Source: Spirochaetales bacterium (GTDB lineage: Bacteria > Spirochaetota > Spirochaetia > SZUA-6 > DRHE01). From it: a DNA stretch of 32,017 bases. Made by a program: the position numbers and the translations under genes. Shown in pieces: positions 24,896-31,802 of the stretch. The notes below the pieces were generated by a model. It had not been told where the DNA came from, did not search any database, and saw only the letters and a program-made list of their open reading frames with translations. The DNA lies in contig JAUWZD010000046.1 in the NCBI GenBank assembly GCA_030615505.1, positions 1-32,017 of the forward strand. Reading direction: 5' to 3'. Each line of letters opens with the position of its first letter. Positions within the stretch are counted from its first letter, which is position 1.

Positions 24896-26134
24896 TTAAA
24901 AATCCCAATCTATTTTGGGTTCAGGAAGTCTAAGGCCGCAATCCAATTCTTCTAACAGCTCTTTTGGACCGGAAAGCTTATCAGTAACTGAAAGACTTGT
25001 TGCAGACCTGACTCCAAACCAAAGCCTCGTAAATGCGCCGACTTCTGAAGTCAGTGTAGGCAAATTACTATTTATACCATTCTCTATATCTGAATTTGAG
25101 CCCAGTCTCACTATGTATTTCCCGCCGATACCTCTCCACTTAGTCTTTTGATCTAAAAACTTATCAATAGGGTCATGAAGCTCTAAATTGAATCTTATTC
25201 CTTTTCCCGGCAAGTGAGTTTTTATGATACATCCCTTAAGATCGAGAATCCTCACCTGCCAGTAGGCCGAAGATACCATGTTGTTTTCAAAATCAGTATG
25301 TTTCGTCATTTTCCGGTATTTGAAAGGCTGTACCAAAATATCTTGAATCTGGATGCCCGGGGGTTCTCTCATTTTTACAGTATGTACCTGGTCTCCTAAG
25401 TTCTTAAGAACTGACATGAGCTCCAGAAACTGTTCATAATTTTGATACGACATCCAGCAAACACGGTATGGTCCATGCTCACCCTTTCCGGAAATCCAGA
25501 GATGATGGGTCAGCTCTCCCTCTTTGCCGTTAAAATAACCTAAGCCAAACCCGTCTGTTTCATCAACCATTTCAGCTTTAGTAATTTCAGGAGGATATAA
25601 ATTGCATGAGCCATGGAGCCTCATTCGGGACAAGCGTGAAGTATGAACTGCTTTCCAATTGTCATACGTTATCCTGTACGGTACACGATTTTTCTTTTTC
25701 AGTATTAAACTCGCCGGGTCAAAAGATATCCGGTGCTCGTAAGGACCGGTGCCAAATCCAAGTTTATTGTAAAATCCCTGTTCAAACATACCAAGCGCAG
25801 CAATTAAAGCTCCATCTTTAGCTGCATCTGCAATTGCCTGAGCAGTGAGCCCGGTTGCCAGGCCCTGTTTGCGAGCAATCAGGCTGGTTAAAACCCCTGT
25901 AACAGCACAAAGCGGAAGTTCTTCTTTTAAATAGAGTATAGTTCCAGGTGTAGTTAAAGCCAGGCATTCTGCAGTTTCTCTTACTTCAGCGACAAGAGCA
26001 CCGCCCGATTTAATAAAAGAGTCTAATATTTCTTCCTTCATCTTGTTTTTTTCTCTTTCTATCCAGCCGGCTTCTTGAAAAATACGGAGGACTGCTTGCT
26101 TATCTTTTTTGGGATTGTATTTACGATACTTCAT
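24896..26134 (-). CDS. Eis-like GNAT acetyltransferase with SCP2-like tail
   Basis: 412 residues, the usual length for Eis-type proteins. The amino-terminal GNAT domain shows GVLTSLIARKQGLATGLTAQ (~80-99, the acetyl-CoA loop) and GMFEQGFYNKLGFGTGPYEHR. The carboxy-terminal ~110 residues look like the sterol-carrier-like domain seen in Eis. Eis enzymes acetylate several amines of a substrate such as aminoglycosides or polyamines, but the substrate here is unknown. The ATG has AGGAAAG upstream and overlaps a possible 48-residue frame by 14 bases. Confidence 0.85.
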   Translation of the reverse strand: MKYRKYNPKKDKQAVLRIFQEAGWIEREKNKMKEEILDSFIKSGGALVAEVRETAECLALTTPGTILYLKEELPLCAVTGVLTSLIARKQGLATGLTAQAIADAAKDGALIAALGMFEQGFYNKLGFGTGPYEHRISFDPASLILKKKNRVPYRITYDNWKAVHTSRLSRMRLHGSCNLYPPEITKAEMVDETDGFGLGYFNGKEGELTHHLWISGKGEHGPYRVCWMSYQNYEQFLELMSVLKNLGDQVHTVKMREPPGIQIQDILVQPFKYRKMTKHTDFENNMVSSAYWQVRILDLKGCIIKTHLPGKGIRFNLELHDPIDKFLDQKTKWRGIGGKYIVRLGSNSDIENGINSNLPTLTSEVGAFTRLWFGVRSATSLSVTDKLSGPKELLEELDCGLRLPEPKIDWDF

Positions 26135-26267
26135 AGAAGCTTTCCTGTTTATATATTGAAAACGGCTCCGGCTGAAAAATATTTTTTAGAATATCATAAG
26201 CTATTTTGCCTGTACAGTATCCGGAAAATATCTTTTTAACGTTTGTATTTTCATTTAAAGGCTTCAT
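26121..26267 (-). CDS. Possible small protein upstream of the acetyltransferase (48 residues)
   Basis: An ATG at 26267 opens a 48-codon frame starting MKPLNENTNVKKIFSGYC and ending YEVS with a stop at 26123-26121, so it overlaps the acetyltransferase gene by 14 bases. The overlap and direction suggest a translationally coupled partner. No convincing ribosome site is visible and no family is recognised. It could be a remnant or chance frame. Confidence 0.35.
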   Translation of the reverse strand: MKPLNENTNVKKIFSGYCTGKIAYDILKNIFQPEPFSIYKQESFYEVS

Positions 26268-26606
26268 CACTACTCTCTACTGATCATCTCTCTGATTTCG
26301 CGCTTGCTTCTTGACGATTCGCGTATGGCAAGAGCCTATTCAGATGAACAGAAGCTGCACCAGAGCTTGCTTTAAGAACGTTCTCCTGCGGTTGATACTC
26401 TTTATCTTCCCGGCTTGTGTTCTGCTGCCATTGACGTACGTCGCAGCCATACTGAATCCCTTTAAACTTCTACGGTTATTGTCTTAATTGTCGCGCCTTT
26501 GCTGGGAGGCGGGACTTATTTGAACGAGCATTTTGTCAAATCCACATTCTGCGTTCCGCGTCCAAACATTATCGAACTTGCCACCACGCCAATCGATGCT
26601 GCTCGG
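26268..26606. other. Gene-free stretch next to the right intI copy
   Basis: No complete gene is seen. The minus strand has a short open tail ending near 26275 (RESSRSKREIREMISRE then stop) that looks like the eroded end of a helical protein, but no family is recognised. No attC-like R boxes or IS ends were found. The inverted-repeat homology begins at 26607. Confidence 0.35.
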
Positions 26607-27946
26607 AGGGGCTTGTAAACTGAAATGCTTTAAACCGGGCAGTAATAACCTTTTAAAGATGAAGTTTCCTTTCCTCTGTCGATAACTTCTCCAGGGGACT
26701 GATGACACCGAGTTTGTTAATGCGCGCTACATGAGTATAGATCATCGTTGTCTGGACATGGGAATGACCAGGGAGTTCCTGGACGGTTCTGATATCATAA
26801 CCCATAAATAAGATGAGTCGCGAAGCTGTGCCTCAGAGCATGTATCGATGCGGTTTTTGCGATTCCGGTTTTATGTAGTGCTGTCTTGAACCGGCGCTTC
26901 AGTGTTGATGGGTAGAGATGGTAACGACGGATCTTATCAGAGTATGGATCTACTGATAATCGGCCGGAGGAGAATAACCAGAACCATGTCCACTCTGTCC
27001 CTGCTCCTGGATATTTTCTTTCAAGTGCAGTTGGAAGCGGTACTCCTGCAACAAAATTTCTTCGATCATCATCATATAAAACTCTCACAGATTTAAGATG
27101 ATTAATCAAATCAGGATGTAGGGAAGATGGCAGAAGTGTAACACGGTCTTTGTCTCCCTTACCGGATCTGACGGTAAGTAGTGATTCCTTAAAATTGAGA
27201 TCTTTAATTCGAAGGCTAAGACATTCATTCAAGCGCAAACCACCTCCATAAATCAGCCGTGATATCAGCCTGAAAGGATCCTGCAGGTTCTGAAATATTT
27301 GTACAATTTCATCCTGATCGAGGACTACAGGAAGTCGTTTCCTGACACGAGAACGTATGGCTTCTGCGATCCCTTCAATCTGTTTGTTTAAAACATACCG
27401 AAAGAGAAAAAGAATGGCGTTAAAAGCCTGTTGTTGTGTAGAGGCAGATACTTTGCGTTCAACAGCAAGGTATGATAGATACTGTTTAAGATCCTCCTGT
27501 GCAATTCCAGCAGGGTCTTTATACTTCAGAAACCTCCCCCTGGAAAATCTCCTTACCCATGCAAGATAGGTCTTTTCGGTCCGGTAGGATTTGTGCTGAA
27601 GCCTGAGGATTTCACGCATTTGAAGATGAAGATTGACTTATATGATATGTCGGATTATCTTCTGTTTCCGAAAGTGATTTCGAAAAACTTGCATAGTACC
27701 AATGGGGTTTAACCGCTTCCTTTGCTTGGGCTACCTGCCAGCCCTCAAACTGCTTCTGCAGATCTACTAAAAGGATCGAAAGCTTCTTTTTCTTCAAGCC
27801 GATGCTCGCTGAAATATTTTTCAAAGTGTTTAATCCATCTGAGATAGTGGGGGATCCGATTGGACGGAATGTTTGCAGTATGCCCAAGAAACTTTTCGAA
27901 GGACATATTCCGGGAAACTTTTTTCTGCAGCATATTTGTACCTCTC
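26607..27946 (-). repeat. Right arm of long inverted repeat
   Basis: This is the reverse-oriented counterpart of 1-1366. The inner end is the shared AGGGGCTTGT at 26607-26616; the outer end within the window is GTACCTCTC at 27938-27946, though homology may continue where the left partner leaves the window. Differences include a 29-bp deletion near 27622, small indels near 27768, 27538 and 26808, and point changes. Confidence 0.93.
26653..27933 (-). pseudogene. intI: Integron integrase IntI, right copy, multiply disrupted
   Basis: The same gene as the left copy but with more damage. A 2-base deletion near 27768 and a 29-base deletion near 27622, between short CTTCA repeats, put the amino-terminal module in other frames. 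A 3-base indel near 27538 changes FYLF to FSRGR. A 2-base deletion near 26808 ends the main frame at [11 protein letters not shown], just before the box containing LGHSH and the catalytic tyrosine. Downstream, in another frame, [21 protein letters not shown] is still readable up to a TAA at 26655-26653. Box I retains YGGGLRLNE. The gene points away from the cassettes at 28382-31768, the standard layout of an integron platform, but it cannot encode an active recombinase. Confidence 0.92.
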
Positions 27947-27963
27947 GTCTTATCTTGTCTCAT

Positions 27964-28380
27964 AATATGTAACTACTGAAATGGTTATACTGCTTCAACA
28001 GTATATTTTATTTTCAATATTATCTTTTTGCAGCAACGTTCGATTCTTGATTGTATTTTGGGTGGAACACATGATATGATATGTTGGATTGTCTGATAAA
28101 AAACATATGTCAATAAGGTAGCTTAGGCGAAATAGCCGACCGACAAATAACTGACCACTAGGAGTAGCATGTGTCACTATTTGAGCAAATAGACATGTAA
28201 GACGTGAAACAAGATGGAAGGCTTAGTCGTCCAAAAAAGTGAATTAAGCTACTTCACCCAACTACGTACGCATATCGTAGACACCATAGGGAAAAACGAA
28301 TAATTATAATAGAGAAATTGGATAAACAAGAATAAACACTATAGAATTGCATAAACCAGGAAAGCAATATAGACTATACA
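27964..28380. other. Leader / presumptive attI region between intI and the first cassette
   Basis: No gene is seen. By position this should hold the attI site, the intI promoter and the cassette promoter. A likely crossover is near 28277, where CGTAGACACC resembles the mate (GTTAGACACA) predicted from the R'' box of the first cassette's attC, but with one T missing. The hairpin CATGTGTCACTATTT-GAGC-AAATAGACATG lies at 28168-28197. AACGTTCGAT at 28034 is a second, weaker candidate. Assignments are tentative. Confidence 0.4.
28318..28345 (+). promoter_or_regulatory. Candidate promoter for the mntA-hepT cassette
   Basis: TTGGAT (28318-28323) and TATAGA (28340-28345) are 16 bases apart, 36 bases upstream of the mntA ATG. 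It is the best pair in this AT-rich leader, but such boxes occur easily by chance here. Confidence 0.35.
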
Positions 28381-28381
28381 C

Positions 28382-28681
28382 ATGATAATAAGCATTGATT
28401 TACCAGAGGAAATAAAGAAGGATATCTCGATTGCAACAGCAATACTAATGAGCGAAGGCTGCAAAGAGGTCTATATCTTTGGGTCACTAGTAGAGGGTGC
28501 ATTCTCCGATTCTTCAGATATTGATTTAGCTATTATCGGGCTAGAAAAGAAAAAATACTTCAAAGTATATGGAGAATTATTAGAAAAGATAAAAAGGCCC
28601 ATTGATCTTGTGGGTTTAGATTATGACACAAAATTCAGTAAAAAAATAAAAGAGATTGGAAAGCTAACCCGTGTCGCGTAA
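28382..28681 (+). CDS. mntA: MntA-like nucleotidyltransferase antitoxin
   Basis: 99 residues, a minimal nucleotidyltransferase. It has the exact GSX10DXD motif: G34, S35, then D46 and D48 in GSLVEGAFSDSSDIDL. In the studied MntA-HepT pair this protein adds AMP to the HEPN toxin and silences it. It overlaps the toxin gene by 11 bases. The start ATG has no obvious ribosome site; AGGAAAG is about 20 bases away. It is the first gene after the intI leader and forms one cassette with hepT, closed by the attC at 29111-29223. Confidence 0.88.
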   Translation: MIISIDLPEEIKKDISIATAILMSEGCKEVYIFGSLVEGAFSDSSDIDLAIIGLEKKKYFKVYGELLEKIKRPIDLVGLDYDTKFSKKIKEIGKLTRVA

Positions 28682-29096
28682 ATCGGAATACTTAGAGAAA
28701 ATAGAATTTGAATTCGAACTAATCGAAACAGAGTTAGATATTATAGATACTCTTAAGAAAATAAAAGCAAATAAAGAATTAGATGATATACAAATCAGGG
28801 CTGCTGCAGGTTCCTTGCATTCAATATACAATGGAATTGAAAAGATAATAATATTTAAATATCAAGAACTTGATATTGTCATCCCAAATGATGAAAAATG
28901 GCATACTAATTTACTAATAGAGGGAAAGAATAGAAATATGATATCAGAAGAATTGGAAATTGAGCTACGAGAAATAATGGGATTTCGACATTTTTACCGT
29001 CACACTTATGGTTTTATGCTTGATATCGATCTTTTGAGTCCGTTGTTGAACAAGATACGAAATGTAGTAAGCAGACTGAAGGATGAAATAATATAA
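28671..29096 (+). CDS. hepT: HepT-like HEPN ribonuclease toxin
   Basis: 141 residues, all-helical, with the HEPN active-site motif RX4HXY intact as R106, H111 and Y113 (RHFYRHTY). The tyrosine is the residue modified by MntA in characterised pairs. HEPN toxins cut RNA as dimers and are often linked with phage defence. The start is GTG at 28671, inside the end of mntA, which implies coupled translation. No lesion is visible. Confidence 0.88.
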   Translation: MSRKSEYLEKIEFEFELIETELDIIDTLKKIKANKELDDIQIRAAAGSLHSIYNGIEKIIIFKYQELDIVIPNDEKWHTNLLIEGKNRNMISEELEIELREIMGFRHFYRHTYGFMLDIDLLSPLLNKIRNVVSRLKDEII

Positions 29097-29110
29097 AATA
29101 AAATATTTGT

Positions 29111-29223
29111 GTCTAACATAGCTTTTGGAGCAGACTTCGAGCCTGATACCGGTAACAGTGGCTCTATACGGATAAACTGCCACTGCCTTTGCCTCGGCGA
29201 AGCAGCTCAAAAGGTTGTTATAA
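29111..29223 (+). repeat. attC site of the mntA-hepT cassette (113 bp)
   Basis: It starts GTCTAAC (29111-29117) and ends GTTATAA (29217-29223). Arms GGAGCAGACTTCGAG and CTCGGCGAAGCAGCTC face each other, with a long centre containing GGTAACAGTG and ACTGCCACTGCC. It is the same family as the minus-strand site at 2118-2229. Confidence 0.88.
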
Positions 29224-29317
29224 AGCCCATAAAAATAAAAGAAAAATCCTTCAGAAAATGGGATAAATTATTATTGTAAAAGAAAATGCTATCAATATAT
29301 ATGAGTGCATGAATTGA

Positions 29318-29346
29318 TTGATTTTTTTGTAAAACAAGTATATTAT
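29318..29346 (+). promoter_or_regulatory. Promoter of the vapBC cassette
   Basis: TTGATT (29318-29323) and TATTAT (29341-29346) are spaced by 17 bases; a TATAAT follows at 29346-29351. AAGGAG at 29354-29359 gives vapB a normal ribosome site nine bases before its ATG, so this cassette is not leaderless. Confidence 0.6.
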
Positions 29347-29368
29347 ATAATATAAGGAGTAAGAAAAA

Positions 29369-29599
29369 ATGCCTCAATTATCACTTTATATAGACCAAAA
29401 AACTCTTAAAAAAATTGAAATAGCAGCAAAATTGGAACATCTTTCTATTTCAAAATATGTAGTTAGAAAATTAAATGAAACTATGAATAAATCTTGGCCT
29501 GAAAACTACCCAAATTTATTTGGCTCAATCTCTGATGATACTTTTAATGTTGAGGGCCCAAAAGATTTTTCTGATGATGTTCCAAGAGAAGTGTTATGA
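29369..29599 (+). CDS. vapB: VapB-like ribbon-helix-helix antitoxin
   Basis: 76 residues. The beginning MPQLSLYIDQKTLKKIEIAAK followed by LSISKYVVRKL fits a ribbon-helix-helix DNA-binding domain. The rest (NLFGSISDDTFNVEGP) is an acidic, probably unfolded toxin-binding tail. It overlaps the PIN toxin gene by 4 bases (ATGA). It has its own ribosome site (AAGGAG). It should repress the shared promoter. Confidence 0.85.
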   Translation: MPQLSLYIDQKTLKKIEIAAKLEHLSISKYVVRKLNETMNKSWPENYPNLFGSISDDTFNVEGPKDFSDDVPREVL

Positions 29600-29997
29600 A
29601 TTATTTTCTAGATGCAAATATATGTATATATTATTTAAAAGGCATAAATGAAAATATAAAAAATAATTTATTAACGAAACATCCAGATAATATAAAAATA
29701 CCTTCGATTGTTAAGGCTGAACTCCTTTATGGAGCTGAAAAAAGTAAGAAAAGAGATGAAAATATCGAAAAAGTAATCGGATTCCTTTCACTATTTGAAA
29801 TTGTATCATTTAGAAATGCTGAAACATATAAATATTCAAAATTGAGAGCAAAACTAGAAAAAGAAGGAAATGTTATTGGACCAAATGATTTATTAATTGC
29901 ATCTATTGTACTTGCAAATGATGGGATATTAGTTACGAATAATATAAATGAATTAAATCGGATAAAAAAATTAAAGATAGAAAATTGGCTTGAATAA
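29596..29997 (+). CDS. vapC: VapC-like PIN-domain ribonuclease toxin
   Basis: 133 residues with the PIN acidic residues D6 (FLDANICIYYLKG), E42 (VKAELLYGAEKS) and D98 (GPNDLLIAS). The fourth position, usually TND, reads TNN (114-116). This is a common variant but may affect activity. VapC toxins cut tRNA or rRNA. The stop lies 6 bases before the attC at 30004, leaving almost no spare sequence in the cassette. Confidence 0.9.
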   Translation: MNYFLDANICIYYLKGINENIKNNLLTKHPDNIKIPSIVKAELLYGAEKSKKRDENIEKVIGFLSLFEIVSFRNAETYKYSKLRAKLEKEGNVIGPNDLLIASIVLANDGILVTNNINELNRIKKLKIENWLE

Positions 29998-30003
29998 ATG
30001 GCT

Positions 30004-30075
30004 TTATAACAATCAATTGGAGTAGACGCCTTCTCGGCTTCGCCTGCGAGGGCGCTACTCAATTGGACGTTATGG
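30004..30075 (+). repeat. attC site of the vapBC cassette (72 bp)
   Basis: It starts TTATAAC (30004-30010) and ends GTTATGG (30069-30075). The arms GGAGTAGACGCC and GGCGCTACTC enclose a hairpin top CTCGGCTTCGCCTGCGAG. The R'' GGCTTTATAAC (30000-30010) is the exact reverse complement of the vapBC cassette start GTTATAAAGCC at 29217. Confidence 0.92.
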
Positions 30076-30169
30076 CTAAAGAAGCTTGTGGGTAACATAG
30101 TATCGAATAACTTCCATATTTATTTGAATCAAACGGTTATATTGTCGAAAAACGTGTAGTATTAGTACT

Positions 30170-31024
30170 ATGGCAATAGAAGCTAATTATTTAAATAGCA
30201 TTACAGATTACATTAATGCTGTGAAAAGCAATACCAAGACATGGGGTTTCAGTTCTTACAAATCTGGCTGTCCATGGTTCCGTGGCCAAGATAGAGAAGA
30301 TGGGCCCTTGCCGAAACTTTTCAGGGCTGGTGGTTATGATGAATTCAATCTCACAAGGACATTCAGAGAAAGAGCTGGCGCATTTGGAACCTCTCCTGAG
30401 ACTGAAAGGATCGATAAGTGGCTTTTCCTAATGCAACACTACGGAGCTGCTACTAGATTACTCGATTGGACAGAGAGCTCTCTAATTGCTTTATTTTTTG
30501 CATTGAAATCGTACTCCATATTGCCTCATAACGAAAAACCGTTAAAAATACCAACCGTATGGGCCCTAAATCCATTGCTTCTCAATGAGATATCCGTCAT
30601 ATCGGGGTTTCCTAATACATGGACTAGATATGATCAGAGAACAGAAGTCGATGGTGTTATAAAAACATTTAATACCAATCCAGGTGTTGAGTACTTTCGT
30701 CTTGCATTTCACCCAAAAGCCGAGTGGCCAGAAGTAATAAACCAAAAAATTGTTAAAAATCCAATAGCTATACAGACTACATACTTTGATTTAAGAATGT
30801 ATTCTCAACGTAGCTGTTTCACTATTAACGGAACTGAAGAATATGATCTTGAAGCTCTTGCTGCTTCAATTGAACCAAAGACTGTAATGTATAAATATAA
30901 GATATTTCCGGAACAATGTGACATAATATTAAAGGAATTGAATGAACTCGGCATTAACCAAGCTACGATATTTCCTGATATGGCGGGCCTTGCAGCTGAA
31001 CTTACTAATCGGTTCAAGAAATGA
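30170..31024 (+). CDS. FRG-domain protein
   Basis: 284 residues with the FRG hallmark WFRGQ (36-40) and the second conserved block QHYGAATRLLDWTESSLIALFFAL (~89-112; key residues H90, R96, D99, W100). FRG proteins have no agreed activity. They are frequent in defence islands, mobile elements and cassette arrays, where they may act as single-gene effectors. It is the only gene in its cassette and stands about 95 bases after the preceding attC. No ribosome site is visible at the ATG, and no antitoxin-like partner frame is found. Confidence 0.87.
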   Translation: MAIEANYLNSITDYINAVKSNTKTWGFSSYKSGCPWFRGQDREDGPLPKLFRAGGYDEFNLTRTFRERAGAFGTSPETERIDKWLFLMQHYGAATRLLDWTESSLIALFFALKSYSILPHNEKPLKIPTVWALNPLLLNEISVISGFPNTWTRYDQRTEVDGVIKTFNTNPGVEYFRLAFHPKAEWPEVINQKIVKNPIAIQTTYFDLRMYSQRSCFTINGTEEYDLEALAASIEPKTVMYKYKIFPEQCDIILKELNELGINQATIFPDMAGLAAELTNRFKK

Positions 31025-31038
31025 TAATAATTCTTGAG

Positions 31039-31111
31039 CCATAACAAACGAATGGAGCAGACGCCTTCTCGGCTTCGCCTGCGAGGGCGCTGCTCATCCG
31101 TGATGTTCGAC
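31039..31111 (+). repeat. attC site of the FRG cassette (73 bp)
   Basis: It starts CCATAAC (31039-31045) and ends GTTCGAC (31105-31111). Its core GGAGCAGACGCC, the hairpin top CTCGGCTTCGCCTGCGAG and GGCGCTGCTC are nearly identical to the vapBC site. The R'' GAGCCATAAC matches, in reverse complement, the start of the FRG cassette GTTATGGCT at 30069 except for one base near its end. Confidence 0.92.
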
Positions 31112-31133
31112 ACACCACACCCAATAATAACGC

Positions 31134-31162
31134 TTGACAATAATAACGGTATACAATATTAT
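31134..31162 (+). promoter_or_regulatory. Promoter of the higBA cassette, probably leaderless
   Basis: TTGACA (31134-31139) and TATTAT (31157-31162) have a 17-base spacer; TATAAT also occurs at 31160-31165. Either box puts the transcription start within a few bases of the GTG at 31171, and no ribosome site precedes that codon. GTATAC at 31149-31154 between the boxes could be part of an operator. Confidence 0.75.
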
Positions 31163-31170
31163 AATTCATA

Positions 31171-31455
31171 GTGATTAGATCTTTCGCAGACGGTGATACG
31201 GAGCGTATATTCCATCGGCTGGCTTCGAAGCGTTTCTCCGTCGACTTGCAGCGTGTTGCCTACCGAAAGCTGACTCTTTTGGACGCCGCGGAATCAATCG
31301 ATGATCTCAGAATACCGCCCGGAAACCGGTTGGAGAAACTCAAGGGAGACCGGAAGGGACAACATAGCATTCGGATAAACAAGCAATGGCGCATATGCTT
31401 CGTTTGGAAAGATAGCGATGCTTATAAAGTCGAAATCGATGACTACCACCGTTAG
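31171..31455 (+). CDS. higB: HigB/RelE-family toxin
   Basis: 94 residues with typical HigB blocks: RIFHRLASKRFSVDLQRVAYRKL, LRIPPGNRLEKLKGDR and QWRICFVWKD near the end. These toxins cut mRNA on the ribosome. Toxin before antitoxin is the standard higBA order. Start is GTG at 31171, probably at or next to the 5' end of the messenger. Confidence 0.92.
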   Translation: MIRSFADGDTERIFHRLASKRFSVDLQRVAYRKLTLLDAAESIDDLRIPPGNRLEKLKGDRKGQHSIRINKQWRICFVWKDSDAYKVEIDDYHR

Positions 31456-31465
31456 GAGAATATAT

Positions 31466-31768
31466 ATGGAAAAGAAAATAATGCTTCCAATTCATCCAGG
31501 GGAAATCCTGATGAAAGAATTCCTTGAACCGATGGGGATTACGCAGTATCGGTTGGCGAAAGACATTAGTGTGGTTCCAAGAAGAATCAATGAGATTGCT
31601 CACGGAAAGCGTGCGATTACTGCCGATACCGCGCTTCGTCTTTCCAGATACTTTAGGACGTCTGAGAAGTTTTGGATGAACCTGCAGACACGCTACGATA
31701 TGGAGCTTCAGAAAGATATTTTGGGAGATCGCCTTCAAAAGGAAGTCGCGGTACTATCTGGGAAATGA
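31466..31768 (+). CDS. higA: HigA-family antitoxin, XRE helix-turn-helix
   Basis: 100 residues from the ATG at 31466, which has TTAGGAGAA about seven bases upstream; an in-frame ATG at 31418 lies inside higB and has no ribosome site. It shows IHPGEILMKEFLEPMGITQYRLA, VVPRRINEIAHGKRAITADTALRL and FWMNLQTRYD, the HigA pattern. It binds HigB and represses the promoter. The gene is followed after 13 bases by the start of an attC. Confidence 0.92.
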   Translation: MEKKIMLPIHPGEILMKEFLEPMGITQYRLAKDISVVPRRINEIAHGKRAITADTALRLSRYFRTSEKFWMNLQTRYDMELQKDILGDRLQKEVAVLSGK

Positions 31769-31781
31769 ATTAATGTTCTTG

Positions 31782-31802
31782 GTCGAACATCTCGCTGCTC
31801 GT
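31782..31802 (+). repeat. First half of the higBA cassette attC, interrupted or very long
   Basis: GTCGAAC (31782-31788) is the R'' box and matches in reverse complement the start of the higBA cassette, GTTCGAC at 31105. The following ATCTCGCTGCTC resembles the mazEF attC (ATGTCGCTGCAGC). No matching second half follows at normal distance; a loose candidate ending GTTAAAC at ~31938 would make a site of about 160 bp. Confidence 0.6.

Noticed and set aside
31418-31465. Longer HigA from ATG 31418
   Set aside because: It lies inside higB without a ribosome site. ATG 31466 has TTAGGAGAA upstream and gives the standard HigA length.
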